From assembly GCF_001280125.1 (NCBI RefSeq), contig NZ_LGEG01000001.1, positions 186,001 through 250,000 on the forward strand: a DNA stretch of 64,000 nucleotides, read 5' to 3'. The notes beneath the pieces were generated by a model. It saw only the letters and a list, made by a program, of their open reading frames with translations, did no database searches and had not been told where the DNA came from. This document shows positions 15,130 through 23,449 of this stretch, piece after piece. Position numbers and translations under genes: made by a program. The first letter of the stretch is position 1; each line of letters opens with the position of its first letter. The stretch is from Streptomyces sp. NRRL F-6492 (lineage in GTDB: Bacteria; Actinomycetota; Actinomycetes; Streptomycetales; Streptomycetaceae).

Positions 15130-15798
15130 GTGAGTGGAGCCACGGGCGCCGGATCTGCGGCCGCCGGAGCTTCTTCTGCAGGTGCCGGCGCGAGCGGCGC
15201 CCGTGGTTCCGCCACGGACTCCCAGGGGGTTGCGGTGACGGACACTCGGGGGCAGCAGCCCTCGTACGAGAGCTACAACGGGCCGCTGCCCGGCGAGCGC
15301 GCGGGCGGGCAGGCGAGCGGGCCTTACCACCCGCCGCAGGCGTACGGCGCCCCGACGACGGGCGGCACGTCGGGCGGCCAGACCGGGGCCGTGCGACGGC
15401 CCCGTACGGGCGCGCGCACGACGCCCCGGACGCGCAAGGCCCGGCTGCGGGTGGCGAAGGCCGACCCGTGGTCGGTGATGAAGGTGAGCTTCCTGCTCTC
15501 CATCGCCCTCGGCATCTGCACGGTCGTGGCCGCCGCGGTGCTGTGGATGGTCATGGACGCCATGGGCGTCTTCTCGACGGTCGGCGGGACGATCAGCGAG
15601 GCCACGGGCTCGAACGAGTCCAACGGCTTCGACCTGCAGTCGTTCCTCTCGCTGCCGCGGGTGCTGATGTTCACCTCGGTGATCGCCGTGATCGACGTGG
15701 TCCTGATGACCGCCCTGGCGACGCTCGGCGCGTTCATCTACAACCTGTCGGCCGGTTTCGTGGGCGGCGTCGAGCTGACGCTGGCCGAGGACGAGTAG
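15130..15798 (+). CDS. DUF3566 membrane protein
   Basis: 222 residues from the GTG 4 bp after the gyrA stop. The first 115 residues are Gly/Ala/Ser/Pro-rich and disordered. The C-terminal domain opens with KARLRVAKADPWSVMKVSFLLSIALGICTVVAAAVLWMV (split by one basic/amphipathic turn) and has a second membrane helix (VLMFTSVIAVIDVVLMTALATLGAFIYNL), the DUF3566 pattern. The gyrA-adjacent position is shared with mycobacteria. Function is not established; proximity to gyrA and cell-division genes in actinobacteria suggests a membrane scaffold role, which is inference only. Confidence 0.85.
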   Translation: MSGATGAGSAAAGASSAGAGASGARGSATDSQGVAVTDTRGQQPSYESYNGPLPGERAGGQASGPYHPPQAYGAPTTGGTSGGQTGAVRRPRTGARTTPRTRKARLRVAKADPWSVMKVSFLLSIALGICTVVAAAVLWMVMDAMGVFSTVGGTISEATGSNESNGFDLQSFLSLPRVLMFTSVIAVIDVVLMTALATLGAFIYNLSAGFVGGVELTLAEDE

Positions 15799-15839
15799 AG
15801 GCCGGGCGGGACGCGCGGGGCCGGTCCGGACAACGGATT

Positions 15840-15868
15840 TTGGGACTGGCCCCCACGTGCGCTAATCT
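15840..15868 (+). promoter_or_regulatory. Candidate tRNA-Ile promoter
   Basis: TTGGGA (15840-15845) and TAATCT (15863-15868) with 17-bp spacing, about 40 bp before the tRNA. This is a good housekeeping-sigma match for a stable RNA gene. Confidence 0.6.
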
Positions 15869-15908
15869 TCAGGAGTCAGCGCGCGGGACACACACCGCAA
15901 AGCGCGGC

Positions 15909-15982
15909 GGGGCTATAGCTCAGTTGGTTAGAGCGCATCCCTGATAAGGATGAGGCCACAGGTTCAAATCCTGTTAGCCCCA
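15909..15982 (+). tRNA. tRNA-Ile (GAT anticodon)
   Basis: 74 nt. Acceptor GGGGCTA pairs with TAGCCCC. The D arm is TAGCTCAGTTGGTTAGAGC. The anticodon stem CATCC/GGATG has loop CTGATAA with anticodon GAT. The T arm is CAGGTTCAAATCCTG. The discriminator is A; CCA is not encoded. A strong terminator follows. Confidence 0.98.
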
Positions 15983-15990
15983 CATTTCAG

Positions 15991-16030
15991 ATCGGCCCGG
16001 ACGGTTGAACCGTCCGGGCCGATTCTCTTT
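15991..16030 (+). terminator. tRNA-Ile terminator
   Basis: A perfect 15-bp inverted repeat, ATCGGCCCGGACGGT and its complement, surrounds a TGA loop (15991-16023) and is followed by TCTCTTT. It begins 8 bases after the tRNA. Confidence 0.85.
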
Positions 16031-16151
16031 GCCCCGGAGTGAATCGGGGACGTCGTGGGTTTGAAACTCGCACAGGTCACCGATCGGTATCGGTCGATGT
16101 GTAGAGTGGGCGTCAGAAGTCTCCTACGTCAACGAAAGACGAGGTCGCGCG

Positions 16152-16286
16152 GTGAAGAAGCTTCTCCTGGTCGCACTGGCCGCCATCGGCGGGCTCCTCG
16201 TGTACCGCCAGATCCAGGCGGATCGCGCCGAGCAGGATCTGTGGACGGAGGCGACCGACTCCGTGCCCGCAGGTTCGGGTGTCTGA
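16152..16286 (+). CDS. DLW-39 family mini-protein
   Basis: 44 residues: a basic start MKKLLLVALAAIGGLLVYRQ forms one membrane helix, then a short tail with EQDLWTEATD, the conserved DLW motif that gives the family its name. The start GTG is at 16152. Such proteins recur near gyrA/tRNA-Ile in actinobacteria. Its function is unknown; a single-pass membrane protein is the only safe statement. Confidence 0.85.
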   Translation: MKKLLLVALAAIGGLLVYRQIQADRAEQDLWTEATDSVPAGSGV

Positions 16287-16306
16287 GACGAACACCGTCT
16301 GTGGGT

Positions 16307-16341
16307 GAAGCCCCGGCCGCACTTGTGCGGACCGGGGCTTC
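16307..16341 (+). terminator. Terminator after the DLW-39 gene
   Basis: GAAGCCCCGG/CCGGGGCTTC outer stem with an inner CCGCAC/GTGCGG stem, 20 bp after the stop. No clear T-run. Confidence 0.7.
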
Positions 16342-16444
16342 GCTCCGTTCCGGGGCCGTTCGGATCTCACCGGGCCCTGTCGGTGGTTTGCCCGGGCGAA
16401 TATGTTGCTCGCTCGGGCGAAGCGGAAGCGACGAGGGGGAGCGC

Positions 16445-17746
16445 GTGAAGAAGCGGATCGGCATCGGCAGGAGGGCGGGGGCCCTGATCGCGGCCGCCGC
16501 GGCGGTGGGAACGGTGGCGGGGACGCCCGCCCAGGCCCGGGCCGCAGGCGGCGAGGCGCTCCCTCCGTACACCTTCGACGCCACCGCCCAGCGGGTCCGG
16601 GGGGCCGCCTCCAGCTCGGACGCGCAGCCGCTGGAGACCGGGCGGACCTACCGCGACACGCTCCGGAAGAACGGCAAGGTCTACTACCGGGTCGTCCTCG
16701 ACGGAAAGCGGAACACCTACGTCTCCGTGGTCGCCGTCCCCGGGCCCGGCGGCAAGGTCGACTACGGCGACGGCTTCAAGGTCAGCATCCAGGACAACTC
16801 CGGCACCGAGTGCGGCTACCAGCAGATGGGCTTCTCCTCGGCCCGGTACACCCGCCCCCTCGCCGCGTACGCCCGCCGCACGGTGAACCCGGACAGTTCG
16901 AGCTGCCAGCAGCCGGGCAACTACTACGTGCTCGTCGAGCGCACCACGAAGGCGGGCTCCGACCAGTCCGACTGGGACGTCGAGATCCGGCACCTGGCCG
17001 AACCGCTCCTGAAGAAGGCGGGGCCGACCGAGCTTCCGGAGGCCTGGCCGTCCGCCACGCCCGCGCCCCTGACGGGCGAACCCGAGCCCCGGCAGGGCGG
17101 CTCGGGGGTCTACGACGCGGCCTCGCTCACGCAGGGCGAGTGGCGGGCCGACATCCGGCCGGGGCAGACCCTCTTCTACCGGGTCCCCCTCGACTGGGGG
17201 CAGCAGCTCTTCGCCACCGCCGAACTGGGCAGCAGCGCCGAGGGCGACGACCACGTCTCCAACGCCCTGGTGCTCTCCCTGGAGAATCCGGCGCTCGGCC
17301 ACGTCGACGCGGAGACCGTCGGCTACGGCGGGAAGCAGGCGACGCTGGCGCTCGGCCCGCAGCGGCCGGTGGCGCACGAGAACCGCACCTCGTACACCGA
17401 GTCCACGAGCGGGATGCGGTTCGCCGGCTGGTACTACCTGTCCGCCACGCTCAGCCCGGAGATCGCCGAGGAGTACGGCGACGGGCCGGTGCCGCTGACG
17501 CTGCGGGTGAACGTGCTGAACGCGGCGAAGGCCGGCCCCGGGTACGACGCGGACCCCGGCCCGTTCGCCGTGACCCCCGACGACAAGAGGTCGGCCGAGA
17601 AGGGGTCCAGCGGCGCGCAGGCGGCCGAGGAGGCGGCGCGCGGCGACTCCATGCGGCTGGTCGCCACGGCCGGGATCGGCACCGGGACGGTGCTGCTGCT
17701 CGGCCTCGGCGCGTGGACGCTGGTGGCGCGCCGACGGGCGGCGTGA
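16445..17746 (+). CDS. Secreted, C-terminally membrane-anchored protein of unknown function
   Basis: 433 residues from the GTG at 16445, with GAGGGGGAG just upstream. It has a signal peptide (KKR, then hydrophobic AGALIAAAAAVGTVAG, and a likely cut near AQARA-AGG). The ectodomain of about 350 residues contains two similar blocks, each starting with a beta-rich stretch after (T/R)GRTYRDTL.NGKVYYRVVLDG or PGQTLFYRVPLDWG, so it may hold two related beta-sandwich modules. A membrane helix at the end (GIGTGTVLLLGLGAWTLV) is followed by ARRRAA, giving an N-out topology. It converges, 4 bp apart, with the kinase gene at 17751. No family is recognised with confidence. Confidence 0.7.
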   Translation: MKKRIGIGRRAGALIAAAAAVGTVAGTPAQARAAGGEALPPYTFDATAQRVRGAASSSDAQPLETGRTYRDTLRKNGKVYYRVVLDGKRNTYVSVVAVPGPGGKVDYGDGFKVSIQDNSGTECGYQQMGFSSARYTRPLAAYARRTVNPDSSSCQQPGNYYVLVERTTKAGSDQSDWDVEIRHLAEPLLKKAGPTELPEAWPSATPAPLTGEPEPRQGGSGVYDAASLTQGEWRADIRPGQTLFYRVPLDWGQQLFATAELGSSAEGDDHVSNALVLSLENPALGHVDAETVGYGGKQATLALGPQRPVAHENRTSYTESTSGMRFAGWYYLSATLSPEIAEEYGDGPVPLTLRVNVLNAAKAGPGYDADPGPFAVTPDDKRSAEKGSSGAQAAEEAARGDSMRLVATAGIGTGTVLLLGLGAWTLVARRRAA

Positions 17747-17750
17747 CTCC

Positions 17751-19169
17751 TCAGACCTGAGTGAGGGCCCAGAGGCCGACCGCGAGGGAGACGAGCGCGA
17801 ACAGGAGCACCGGGACCGCGACCTTCGGGGGCGGTCCCGGCCGGCGCACGGGGACGGGCGCGGGGGCCGTCACCGGCTGCGGGTACCCGTAGGGGCCGGG
17901 GGCCTGGACGGGAGGAGCGGTGTACGGGTGCGGAGGGGCCTGTCCGTACGGCGACGCCGGGTACGCGACCGGCGGGGGGAGGTGGAAGCTGCCCGTCTCG
18001 GAGGGCCGGGGCGGCGGGGCCGCCGGAGCGACGGCCGGCTGCGGGGGCGGCTGTGGCGGCGGTACGGGGTGCACGGGCCCGGCGGGCCGCTCCTGAGCCG
18101 GTACGGGCGGGGGGAGGGGGCGCCCGGGGTCGGTGGCCGTGGCTTGGGCGGGGGCAGTGGAGGGGTTCCGGGCGCCCTGATGGTCCTGTGCGGGGCGGGC
18201 CGTGGAGCTCGTGGGGCCTGCGGGACTTGTGGAGTTCCCGGGGCTCTTGGGGCTCGCGGGGCTCCTGGGGCCTTCAGGGCCTACGGGGTTTTCGGGGCCT
18301 TCGGGTCCGAAGCCGGGCGGCAGGGGGCCGAGTTGGTCGAAGATCTCGACCGGCTCCTCGTCGGCGGCCGGCTCGGGCAGCATCTCGACGGCGGCGCTCA
18401 GCGCCTTGCGCGCTCCCGTGGCCGTCCGGAAGCGGACCTGCGGATCGGGCTGGAGCAGCCCCGCGAGCACCTGCCACAGGGGCTCCGGGACGCCCTCGGG
18501 GGCGCTCGGGGTGCCGTACGTGAGGAAGTGCTCGACCAGGGCCCGCGAGTCCGGCTTGCGGCCCTGGAGCAGATAGAGCGCGACCAGGCCGACGGCGAAC
18601 AGGTCGGCGGTGAAGTCCGGTTCGGCGCCGAGGAGCTGCTCGGGCGCGAAGTGACCGGGCGTTCCCACGACGTGGTCGGTCTCGGTGAGCCGGGGTTCGC
18701 CCTTGCGCATGGAGATGCCGAAGTCGGACAGCCGCAGGTGCGGCCGCCCGGTCCCGGTGACGTCGAGGAGGATGTTGGCCGGCTTGATGTCCCGGTGGAC
18801 GACCCCCTCCGCGTGCACCGTGGCGAGCCCCGAGAGCAGCTGGTCGAGGAGGACGCAGACGAAGCGGGGCGGCAGCGGGCCGTAGTCCCCGATGACGTGG
18901 GCCAGGGAGCCGCCGGCCATCAGGTCCATGGTGAAGAGGACCTTGTCGTCGTCGGCAGCCCAGCTGGCCGGGGCCAGGACGTGCGGGTGGTCGATGCGCA
19001 GCGCCTGCTCGCGGACGAAGCGGAGCAGGGTGTGGGCGTCGCTCTGCAGGAGCACCTTGGCCGCCACGTAGCGGCGGCGCCGGTGGTCCCAGGCCCGCCA
19101 CACCGCGCCCGCCCCGCCCCGTCCGATCGGGTCGATCAGCTCGTACCGTCCGGCGAAGACCTCACCCAT
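17751..19169 (-). CDS. Membrane-anchored serine/threonine protein kinase
   Basis: 472 residues. The N-terminal kinase domain has the glycine loop GRGGAGAVW, the lysine motif YVAAKVLL, catalytic loop HRDIKPANILL, DFGIS in place of DFGIA, and the activation segment GTPGHFAPEQ; all catalytic residues are present. From about residue 285 a Pro/Gly/Ala-rich linker of some 150 residues leads to one hydrophobic segment at the extreme C-terminus (VAVPVLLFALVSLAVGLWAL). It is therefore a tail-anchored kinase with no external sensor domain, unlike PknB. It lies downstream of the XRE-type regulator on the same strand, 61 bp away. Confidence 0.92.
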   Translation of the reverse strand: MGEVFAGRYELIDPIGRGGAGAVWRAWDHRRRRYVAAKVLLQSDAHTLLRFVREQALRIDHPHVLAPASWAADDDKVLFTMDLMAGGSLAHVIGDYGPLPPRFVCVLLDQLLSGLATVHAEGVVHRDIKPANILLDVTGTGRPHLRLSDFGISMRKGEPRLTETDHVVGTPGHFAPEQLLGAEPDFTADLFAVGLVALYLLQGRKPDSRALVEHFLTYGTPSAPEGVPEPLWQVLAGLLQPDPQVRFRTATGARKALSAAVEMLPEPAADEEPVEIFDQLGPLPPGFGPEGPENPVGPEGPRSPASPKSPGNSTSPAGPTSSTARPAQDHQGARNPSTAPAQATATDPGRPLPPPVPAQERPAGPVHPVPPPQPPPQPAVAPAAPPPRPSETGSFHLPPPVAYPASPYGQAPPHPYTAPPVQAPGPYGYPQPVTAPAPVPVRRPGPPPKVAVPVLLFALVSLAVGLWALTQV

Positions 19170-19230
19170 CGTGCTGCGCCCGCTCCCCGTCGCGTCGACT
19201 CTCCGCGGGCCCGGCCGGCCGCCGGACCCC

Positions 19231-19779
19231 TCAGTTCTGGTGCGACTCGTAGTGGGCGACCGCCTCCGCGGTGCGCCCGGCGCCGTACACCCGGAGGAAC
19301 TCTGCCAGTTCCGGGTGGGCCGGGGCGAGCGAGTCGGCGGCGTCGATGATGTCGCCCGCGGCCGAGACGGAGCGCAGCAGGGACTGGATCTCGCGGACCA
19401 CCCGGCGCACGGTCGGGGCGCCGGAGCCGGTGCCGGTCTGGCCCGAGCCGGTGAGGACCGAGCCGCCCTGCGACTTCTTGACCTCGTCCATCCGGTCCGT
19501 GGCCTCGGCGGCGCTGACGCTGCCGTCGGCGACCTGCACGGCGAGCTCCTGGAGGGCCTGGACGCGCTGGACGACGGCCGGGTTGCCGATCTTCGCCCGC
19601 TGGCCGCTCATCAGCTGGGACAGCATGGGCGCGGAGAGTCCGAGCACGGCCGCGAGCCTGGCCTGATTGAGCCCGAGATCGTCGATCAGCCGACGGAAGA
19701 GCGCCCCCAGCGGCTCCCCGTACCAACTGCGCTGAAGCTCTCTGGCTCTGGCCGTGGCTTCCTGCTGCGCTGCGTCCAT
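19231..19779 (-). CDS. Helix-turn-helix transcriptional regulator (XRE-like)
   Basis: 182 residues from the ATG at 19779, chosen because GGGGAGAA lies 3 bases upstream on the minus strand; an ATG at 19827 is possible but lacks an RBS. The HTH is LGLNQARLAAVLGLSAPMLSQLMSGQRAKIGNP. The middle is Gly/Ser/Thr-rich, and the C-terminal helices (IQSLLRSVSAAGDIIDAADSLA; LAEFLRVYGAGRTAEAVAHYE) could sense a partner or ligand. The tight linkage to the kinase at 17751 suggests that the regulator is its target or controls its expression; this is inference. Confidence 0.85.
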   Translation of the reverse strand: MDAAQQEATARARELQRSWYGEPLGALFRRLIDDLGLNQARLAAVLGLSAPMLSQLMSGQRAKIGNPAVVQRVQALQELAVQVADGSVSAAEATDRMDEVKKSQGGSVLTGSGQTGTGSGAPTVRRVVREIQSLLRSVSAAGDIIDAADSLAPAHPELAEFLRVYGAGRTAEAVAHYESHQN

Positions 19780-19866
19780 CACTTCTCCCCATCCCTGCGG
19801 TTCGCCACTGCGAACCTCGGTCAGCATCTTACGGAGCGTGGTCGCGGACCGGGAGTCCCAATCCTT

Positions 19867-19897
19867 TTGCCGGACATGGGGGGTGACCCGGTACGCT
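19867..19897 (+). promoter_or_regulatory. Candidate tRNA-Ala promoter
   Basis: TTGCCG (19867-19872) and TACGCT (19892-19897), 19 bp apart, precede the tRNA by 11 bp. Spacing is slightly long. Confidence 0.4.
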
Positions 19898-19908
19898 GTC
19901 CTCGTTCC

Positions 19909-19981
19909 GGGGCCTTAGCTCAGTTGGTAGAGCGCTGTCTTTGCATGGCAGATGTCAGGGGTTCGACTCCCCTAGGCTCCA
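19909..19981 (+). tRNA. tRNA-Ala (TGC anticodon)
   Basis: 73 nt. Acceptor GGGGCCT pairs with AGGCTCC, with one G-T wobble at position 3. The anticodon stem CTGTC/GGCAG holds loop TTTGCAT with anticodon TGC. The T arm is GGGGTTCGACTCCCC. The discriminator is A; CCA is not encoded. Confidence 0.98.
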
Positions 19982-19990
19982 CTCCGGACG

Positions 19991-20029
19991 GACCCCCCTG
20001 ACCTGCGGAAGCGCGGGTTCAGGGGGGTC
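19991..20029 (+). terminator. tRNA-Ala terminator
   Basis: GACCCCCCTGA pairs with TCAGGGGGGTC around a GC-rich inner stem (CGCGGGT/ACCTGCG), followed by TTTCGCGTTTC. Confidence 0.8.
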
Positions 20030-20150
20030 TTTCGCGTTTCTTCCGGGATCCGGGGCCGTGGCGCTGGGTGATCAAGAGCCCAAGTGGCCCAGGCACGGTG
20101 GGCGTCAATGGACCAGGGAGGGCGGGCCATTCGGTCCTAGCGTCGTGTCC

Positions 20151-21641
20151 ATGGCGAACGAGTCGAACGCGCGGGGGCGGACGTACGGGGCCGGGCCGTA
20201 CGAGCCCGGTCCGCCCGGGGCCGGGCCGCGCGAATCCGGTCCGTACGAGCCCGGTCCGTGCGAGCCCGGTCCGTGCGAGCCCGGTCCGCCCGGGGCCGGG
20301 CCGCGCGAATCCGGTCCGTACGAGCCCGGTCCGTGCGAGCCCGGTCCGTGCGAGCCCGGTCCGTGCGAGCCCGGTCCGTGCGAGTTCGGGAACGGTGGGC
20401 ACGCGCGCGAGGAGGGGGCCGGGAGGCGCGGAGGGGAGGGCGGCGGGCGTGCGCCCCGCGCGCTGGTGGTCGCGCAGTTCGTCAACGCGGTCGGGGACGG
20501 GGCCTTCTACGTCTCCTCGGCGCTCTACTTCACGCGGATCGTCGGACTCTCCGCGCCGCAGATCGGGGCCGGACTCGCGGTCGCCTGGGCCGTCGGGTCG
20601 CTCGCCGGGGTGCCGCTGGGGCACCTGGCCGACCGGCGGGGGCCGCGCGGGACCGCCGTCCTGCTCGCCCTGGCCACCGCCGTGTCCGTCGGGAGCTTCC
20701 TCGTCCTGCGGTCCTTCGTGCCGTTCCTCTGCGCGGCCGTCGCGTACGCCACGGCGCAGAGCGGGCTCGCCGCGGCCCGCCAGGCCCTGCTCGCCGGGCT
20801 CGTCGGGCCGGCCGCGCGGACGCGGGTGCTCGCCCGGCTCCAGGCCACCCTCAACGGCGGACTCGCCGTGGGAGCCGCGCTCGGCGGGCTCGCGCTGCAC
20901 GCCGGGACGCGGAGCGCGTACCTCGCCGTGTTCGCGCTGGACGCCGTCGCGTTCCTGGGCTGCGCGCTCGTCCTGGGCCGGCTGCCCGCGGTGGCGCCCG
21001 CCCCGGGGCCGCCGGGCGGCGGGCCGGGGCTCGCGGTGCTGCGGGACCGACCGTACGCGCTCCTCGCCCTCCTCAACGCCCTGATGCTGCTGCGGATGCC
21101 GCTCCTCAGCCTCGCCCTGCCGCTGTGGATCGTGGAGCGGACGGCGGCGCCCGGCTGGACCGTGTCGGCGCTCTTCGTCCTCAACACGGGCGTCGTGACG
21201 CTCTTCCAGGTCCGCGCCGCCCGCTCCGTGACGGACCTCGCCACGGCCGCGCGGGCGGTGCGGTGGTCGGGGGCGGTCATGTGCGCCGCGTGCGCGGTCT
21301 TCGGGTTGTCGGGAGCCCTTCCGGGAGCGCTGTCGGAGGCGTCGGCGGGGGTCGCGGTGGCGGTGCTCGTCCTCGGGGCCGTGCTCCAGGTCCTCGCCGA
21401 GATGCGGCACTCCGCGGGCTCGTGGCAGATCGGCTTCGCGCTGGCGCCCGCCGACCGGATCGGCCAGTACCAGGGCTTCTACGGCACCGGAGTCCCCGTC
21501 GCCCGCACCCTCGGGCCGCTGCTCGTCGCCACGCTGCTCATCGGGTGGGGCGTGCCCGGGTGGCTGCTCCTGGGCGGGGTCTTCCTGGTCGCGGGAGCGG
21601 CGACCGGGCCCGCCGTGCGGTGGGCGGAAGCCGCCCGCTGA
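20151..21641 (+). CDS. MFS transporter with a repetitive N-terminal tail
   Basis: 496 residues from the ATG at 20151. A TAGCGT hexamer 7 bp upstream and no near RBS suggest a leaderless mRNA, possibly starting at the GTG at 20145. Residues 13-80 are a low-complexity tail of GPYEPG and PCEPG repeats. Then about 12 membrane segments follow, beginning ALVVAQFVNAVGDGAFYVSSALYF, with the MFS loop motif GHLADRRGPRG after helix 2. The pattern of a 12-helix exporter of the MdtG/Bcr type fits, but the substrate cannot be read. An internal GTG near 20463 (at VVAQF) could be the true start if the tail is not translated, but the continuous reading frame and GC bias favour translation. Confidence 0.82.
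   Translation: MANESNARGRTYGAGPYEPGPPGAGPRESGPYEPGPCEPGPCEPGPPGAGPRESGPYEPGPCEPGPCEPGPCEPGPCEFGNGGHAREEGAGRRGGEGGGRAPRALVVAQFVNAVGDGAFYVSSALYFTRIVGLSAPQIGAGLAVAWAVGSLAGVPLGHLADRRGPRGTAVLLALATAVSVGSFLVLRSFVPFLCAAVAYATAQSGLAAARQALLAGLVGPAARTRVLARLQATLNGGLAVGAALGGLALHAGTRSAYLAVFALDAVAFLGCALVLGRLPAVAPAPGPPGGGPGLAVLRDRPYALLALLNALMLLRMPLLSLALPLWIVERTAAPGWTVSALFVLNTGVVTLFQVRAARSVTDLATAARAVRWSGAVMCAACAVFGLSGALPGALSEASAGVAVAVLVLGAVLQVLAEMRHSAGSWQIGFALAPADRIGQYQGFYGTGVPVARTLGPLLVATLLIGWGVPGWLLLGGVFLVAGAATGPAVRWAEAAR
20187..20390. repeat. 15-bp coding tandem repeats in the MFS gene
   Basis: Repeated 15-bp units close to GAGCCCGGTCCGTGC (Glu-Pro-Gly-Pro-Cys), in a higher-order duplication of about 75 bp that includes PPGAGPRESGPYEPG. 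The last part is four to five nearly identical 15-mers. All indels are multiples of 3, consistent with selection on the frame. Confidence 0.85.
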
Positions 21642-21786
21642 TCCGTACGAGTGGTGTTCATCCGAAGAACTGCGCACGGGCGGCGTCGCTCCGTGTCATT
21701 CCGGAGCGCAGCCACATCATGAGGAAGGTATGTAAAGCGCGCAACCCGAAATGAACCATCCGAGAACATCACGAAAGTGAGGGATC

Positions 21787-22164
21787 ATGGCCACCGCCAA
21801 GGTCAAGCAGTTCTGGGCCGCCTTCATCTCCGTCCTCTTCGCCCTGCTCGCCTCCGTCGGCCTGACGGGCACCGCCGCCGCGGCCCAGCAGCCCGCCGTG
21901 CAGCAGCCCGAGGAGCCGGCCGCTCCCGCCGCCGTGACCACCTCCGCCGCCGCCGGGGAGCGCGCGTCCGCCTCCGTACCGGCACAGCGGGCGCACCGGT
22001 GGCCGCTCGCCGGGGACCGCTCCCTGCCGCCCACCATCAAGCAGCGCATCGCCGCCGAGGCCCACGGTTCCTCCCCGGCGGCGCGCCAGCGGTCGTCCGC
22101 GTCCGCCGCGCCCGAGAGCGACCCGGCCGCGCTGACGGAGCTGGCGCTCGCCTCGGCGGCGTAG
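21787..22164 (+). CDS. Small secreted protein, possibly DUF6344-like
   Basis: 125 residues with RBS GTGAGGG 3 bases before the ATG. The signal-peptide-like N-terminus is MATAKVKQFWAAFISVLFAL followed by LASVGLTGTAAAAQQ. The remainder is Ala/Pro/Ser-rich with SLPPTIKQRIAAEAHGSSPAARQR near the middle and no cysteines. The N-terminal pattern resembles Streptomyces DUF6344 proteins as I recall them, which a domain search must confirm. Function unknown. Confidence 0.65.
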   Translation: MATAKVKQFWAAFISVLFALLASVGLTGTAAAAQQPAVQQPEEPAAPAAVTTSAAAGERASASVPAQRAHRWPLAGDRSLPPTIKQRIAAEAHGSSPAARQRSSASAAPESDPAALTELALASAA

Positions 22165-22330
22165 GGCGCGGGGAGACCACGACGTGCACTCCCCGCACCC
22201 CACCCGTGACGACTCGACGCCGACGCTCACGGCGTTCCGCCACCGCCCGACAGGACCCGGCACCGCCCGGACCGTCCGGCGGGAACCGGTGGAACCCGGC
22301 CCTGGACGACAGGGCCCGGTAGGACCCGGC

Positions 22331-22415
22331 ACTGTCCGGCGGCACGACTCAGCAGTAGGAACCGGCACTGTCCGGCGGCACGACTCAGCAGTAGGAACCG
22401 GCACTGTCCGGCGGC
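22331..22415. repeat. 36-bp tandem repeat
   Basis: Two identical 36-bp units (22331-22366, 22367-22402) and a third partial copy of 13 bp. They lie in the 378-bp gap 22165-22542 between the small secreted protein and the DUF5324 gene. The flanks (22240-22330 and 22416-22530) contain shorter related words such as CCCGGCACTG, CAGGACCC and GTACGGCAGGA, so the whole gap looks built from degenerate repeats. No gene is supported in it. Confidence 0.85.
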
Positions 22416-22542
22416 GGAATCCAGTAGGACCCGGCGCTATCCATCAGGACCCGTCAGGGCTCGGCCCCGTACGGCAGGACCCCGCAGGCACCCGCACCGT
22501 ACGGCAGGAGCCGGCAGGGGCCCATGGGGGAATCCCGCCCGG

Positions 22543-23277
22543 TCAGCGGCCCTCGTCGCGTCGTTCGGCCTCCTCCTTGGCCTCCTTGACGTCCAGCTCC
22601 ACGGCCTCGGCCAGGGTTTCGTTCTCCTTGGCCTCCACCTCGGGATCGAGGACGGCCCCACTGCCGTCGACGGACGTCAGCACGGTGACCTCCTCGTCCA
22701 CCTCGGTGGCGGCGGGCGGCTCGACCAGCCAGTCGGGATTGGACTGCTTGTCCCACCACTTCCAGGCGGCGAACACGCCGCCGGCCACCACGCCGAGGAC
22801 GACGAGTCCCTTGGCGAGGCGCCCGGTCCGGGCCCGGCGCTCGTGCTTCCTCACGATCTTCTGGATGTCCTTCGGCGTCACCTGACCGCGCAGCGCGGCC
22901 CAGGCGGCCGTGGAACGCGCACCGGCCTCCTCAAGGGCGGGCCCGGTGGCGGCGACCGCGCTCTCGACGCGCGGAGCGGTGTAGTCGGCTGCCTGACGGG
23001 CGGCCCGGCGGGTCTTGACCGCCGCACGGTGTGCGGCCGCGTCGACCCGCGGCGGTACCCGCGGTGCGACGTACGCGTCGTACTGGGTACGAGCCTGCGT
23101 ACGGGCCTGCTTGGCGGCCTTGGAGAGCTTGGGCGCGATGATCTCCCGCGCCTCGTGCGCGTAGTGCGTGGCTTGGTCCCTGGCCGTCTCGGCGTAGGGT
23201 GCCACCGCGTCGGCGGCGTGCAGAACACTCTCCTTCGCCGAACCTGTGGCGGCGCGCACGCTGTCCATGCGGGTCAC
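22543..23277 (-). CDS. DUF5324 family membrane protein
   Basis: 244 residues from the GTG at 23277, preceded on the minus strand by GGAGGAGG. Residues 1-140 are Ala/Arg-rich helical sequence with heptad character and YtxH-like composition (AKESVLHAADAVAPYAETARDQ; AAKQARTQARTQYDAYVAPRV). One membrane helix, LAKGLVVLGVVAGGVFAAWKWW, follows, and the C-terminus is acidic. This matches the Streptomyces DUF5324 proteins. The role is unknown; the helical domain could interact with the envelope or DNA. It is divergent from the cyclophilin gene. Confidence 0.8.
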   Translation of the reverse strand: MTRMDSVRAATGSAKESVLHAADAVAPYAETARDQATHYAHEAREIIAPKLSKAAKQARTQARTQYDAYVAPRVPPRVDAAAHRAAVKTRRAARQAADYTAPRVESAVAATGPALEEAGARSTAAWAALRGQVTPKDIQKIVRKHERRARTGRLAKGLVVLGVVAGGVFAAWKWWDKQSNPDWLVEPPAATEVDEEVTVLTSVDGSGAVLDPEVEAKENETLAEAVELDVKEAKEEAERRDEGR

Positions 23278-23449
23278 GGGATTCCTCCTCCTCGGTGGCG
23301 ATGTCAGGTTTTCGCCTTTCCATCCTCTCCGGAATCATGCCCGTCGGAGCCAGGTCCGGCATGCGGGGCGGGCATCCGGGGCATGCGAGGATCGTTCACC
23401 GCAGAGTCAGGCGTGGCCTGACGCGACCCGACGTGGACGGAAGGCGACC

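Noticed and set aside
15909..19981. tRNA-Ile to tRNA-Ala interval as an integrated island
   Set aside because: No phage or plasmid genes and no repeated tRNA ends. The genes have normal codon use for the genome.
22331..22415. CRISPR-like direct repeats
   Set aside because: The 36-bp units are adjacent with no unique spacers, and no cas gene is present. It is a tandem repeat.
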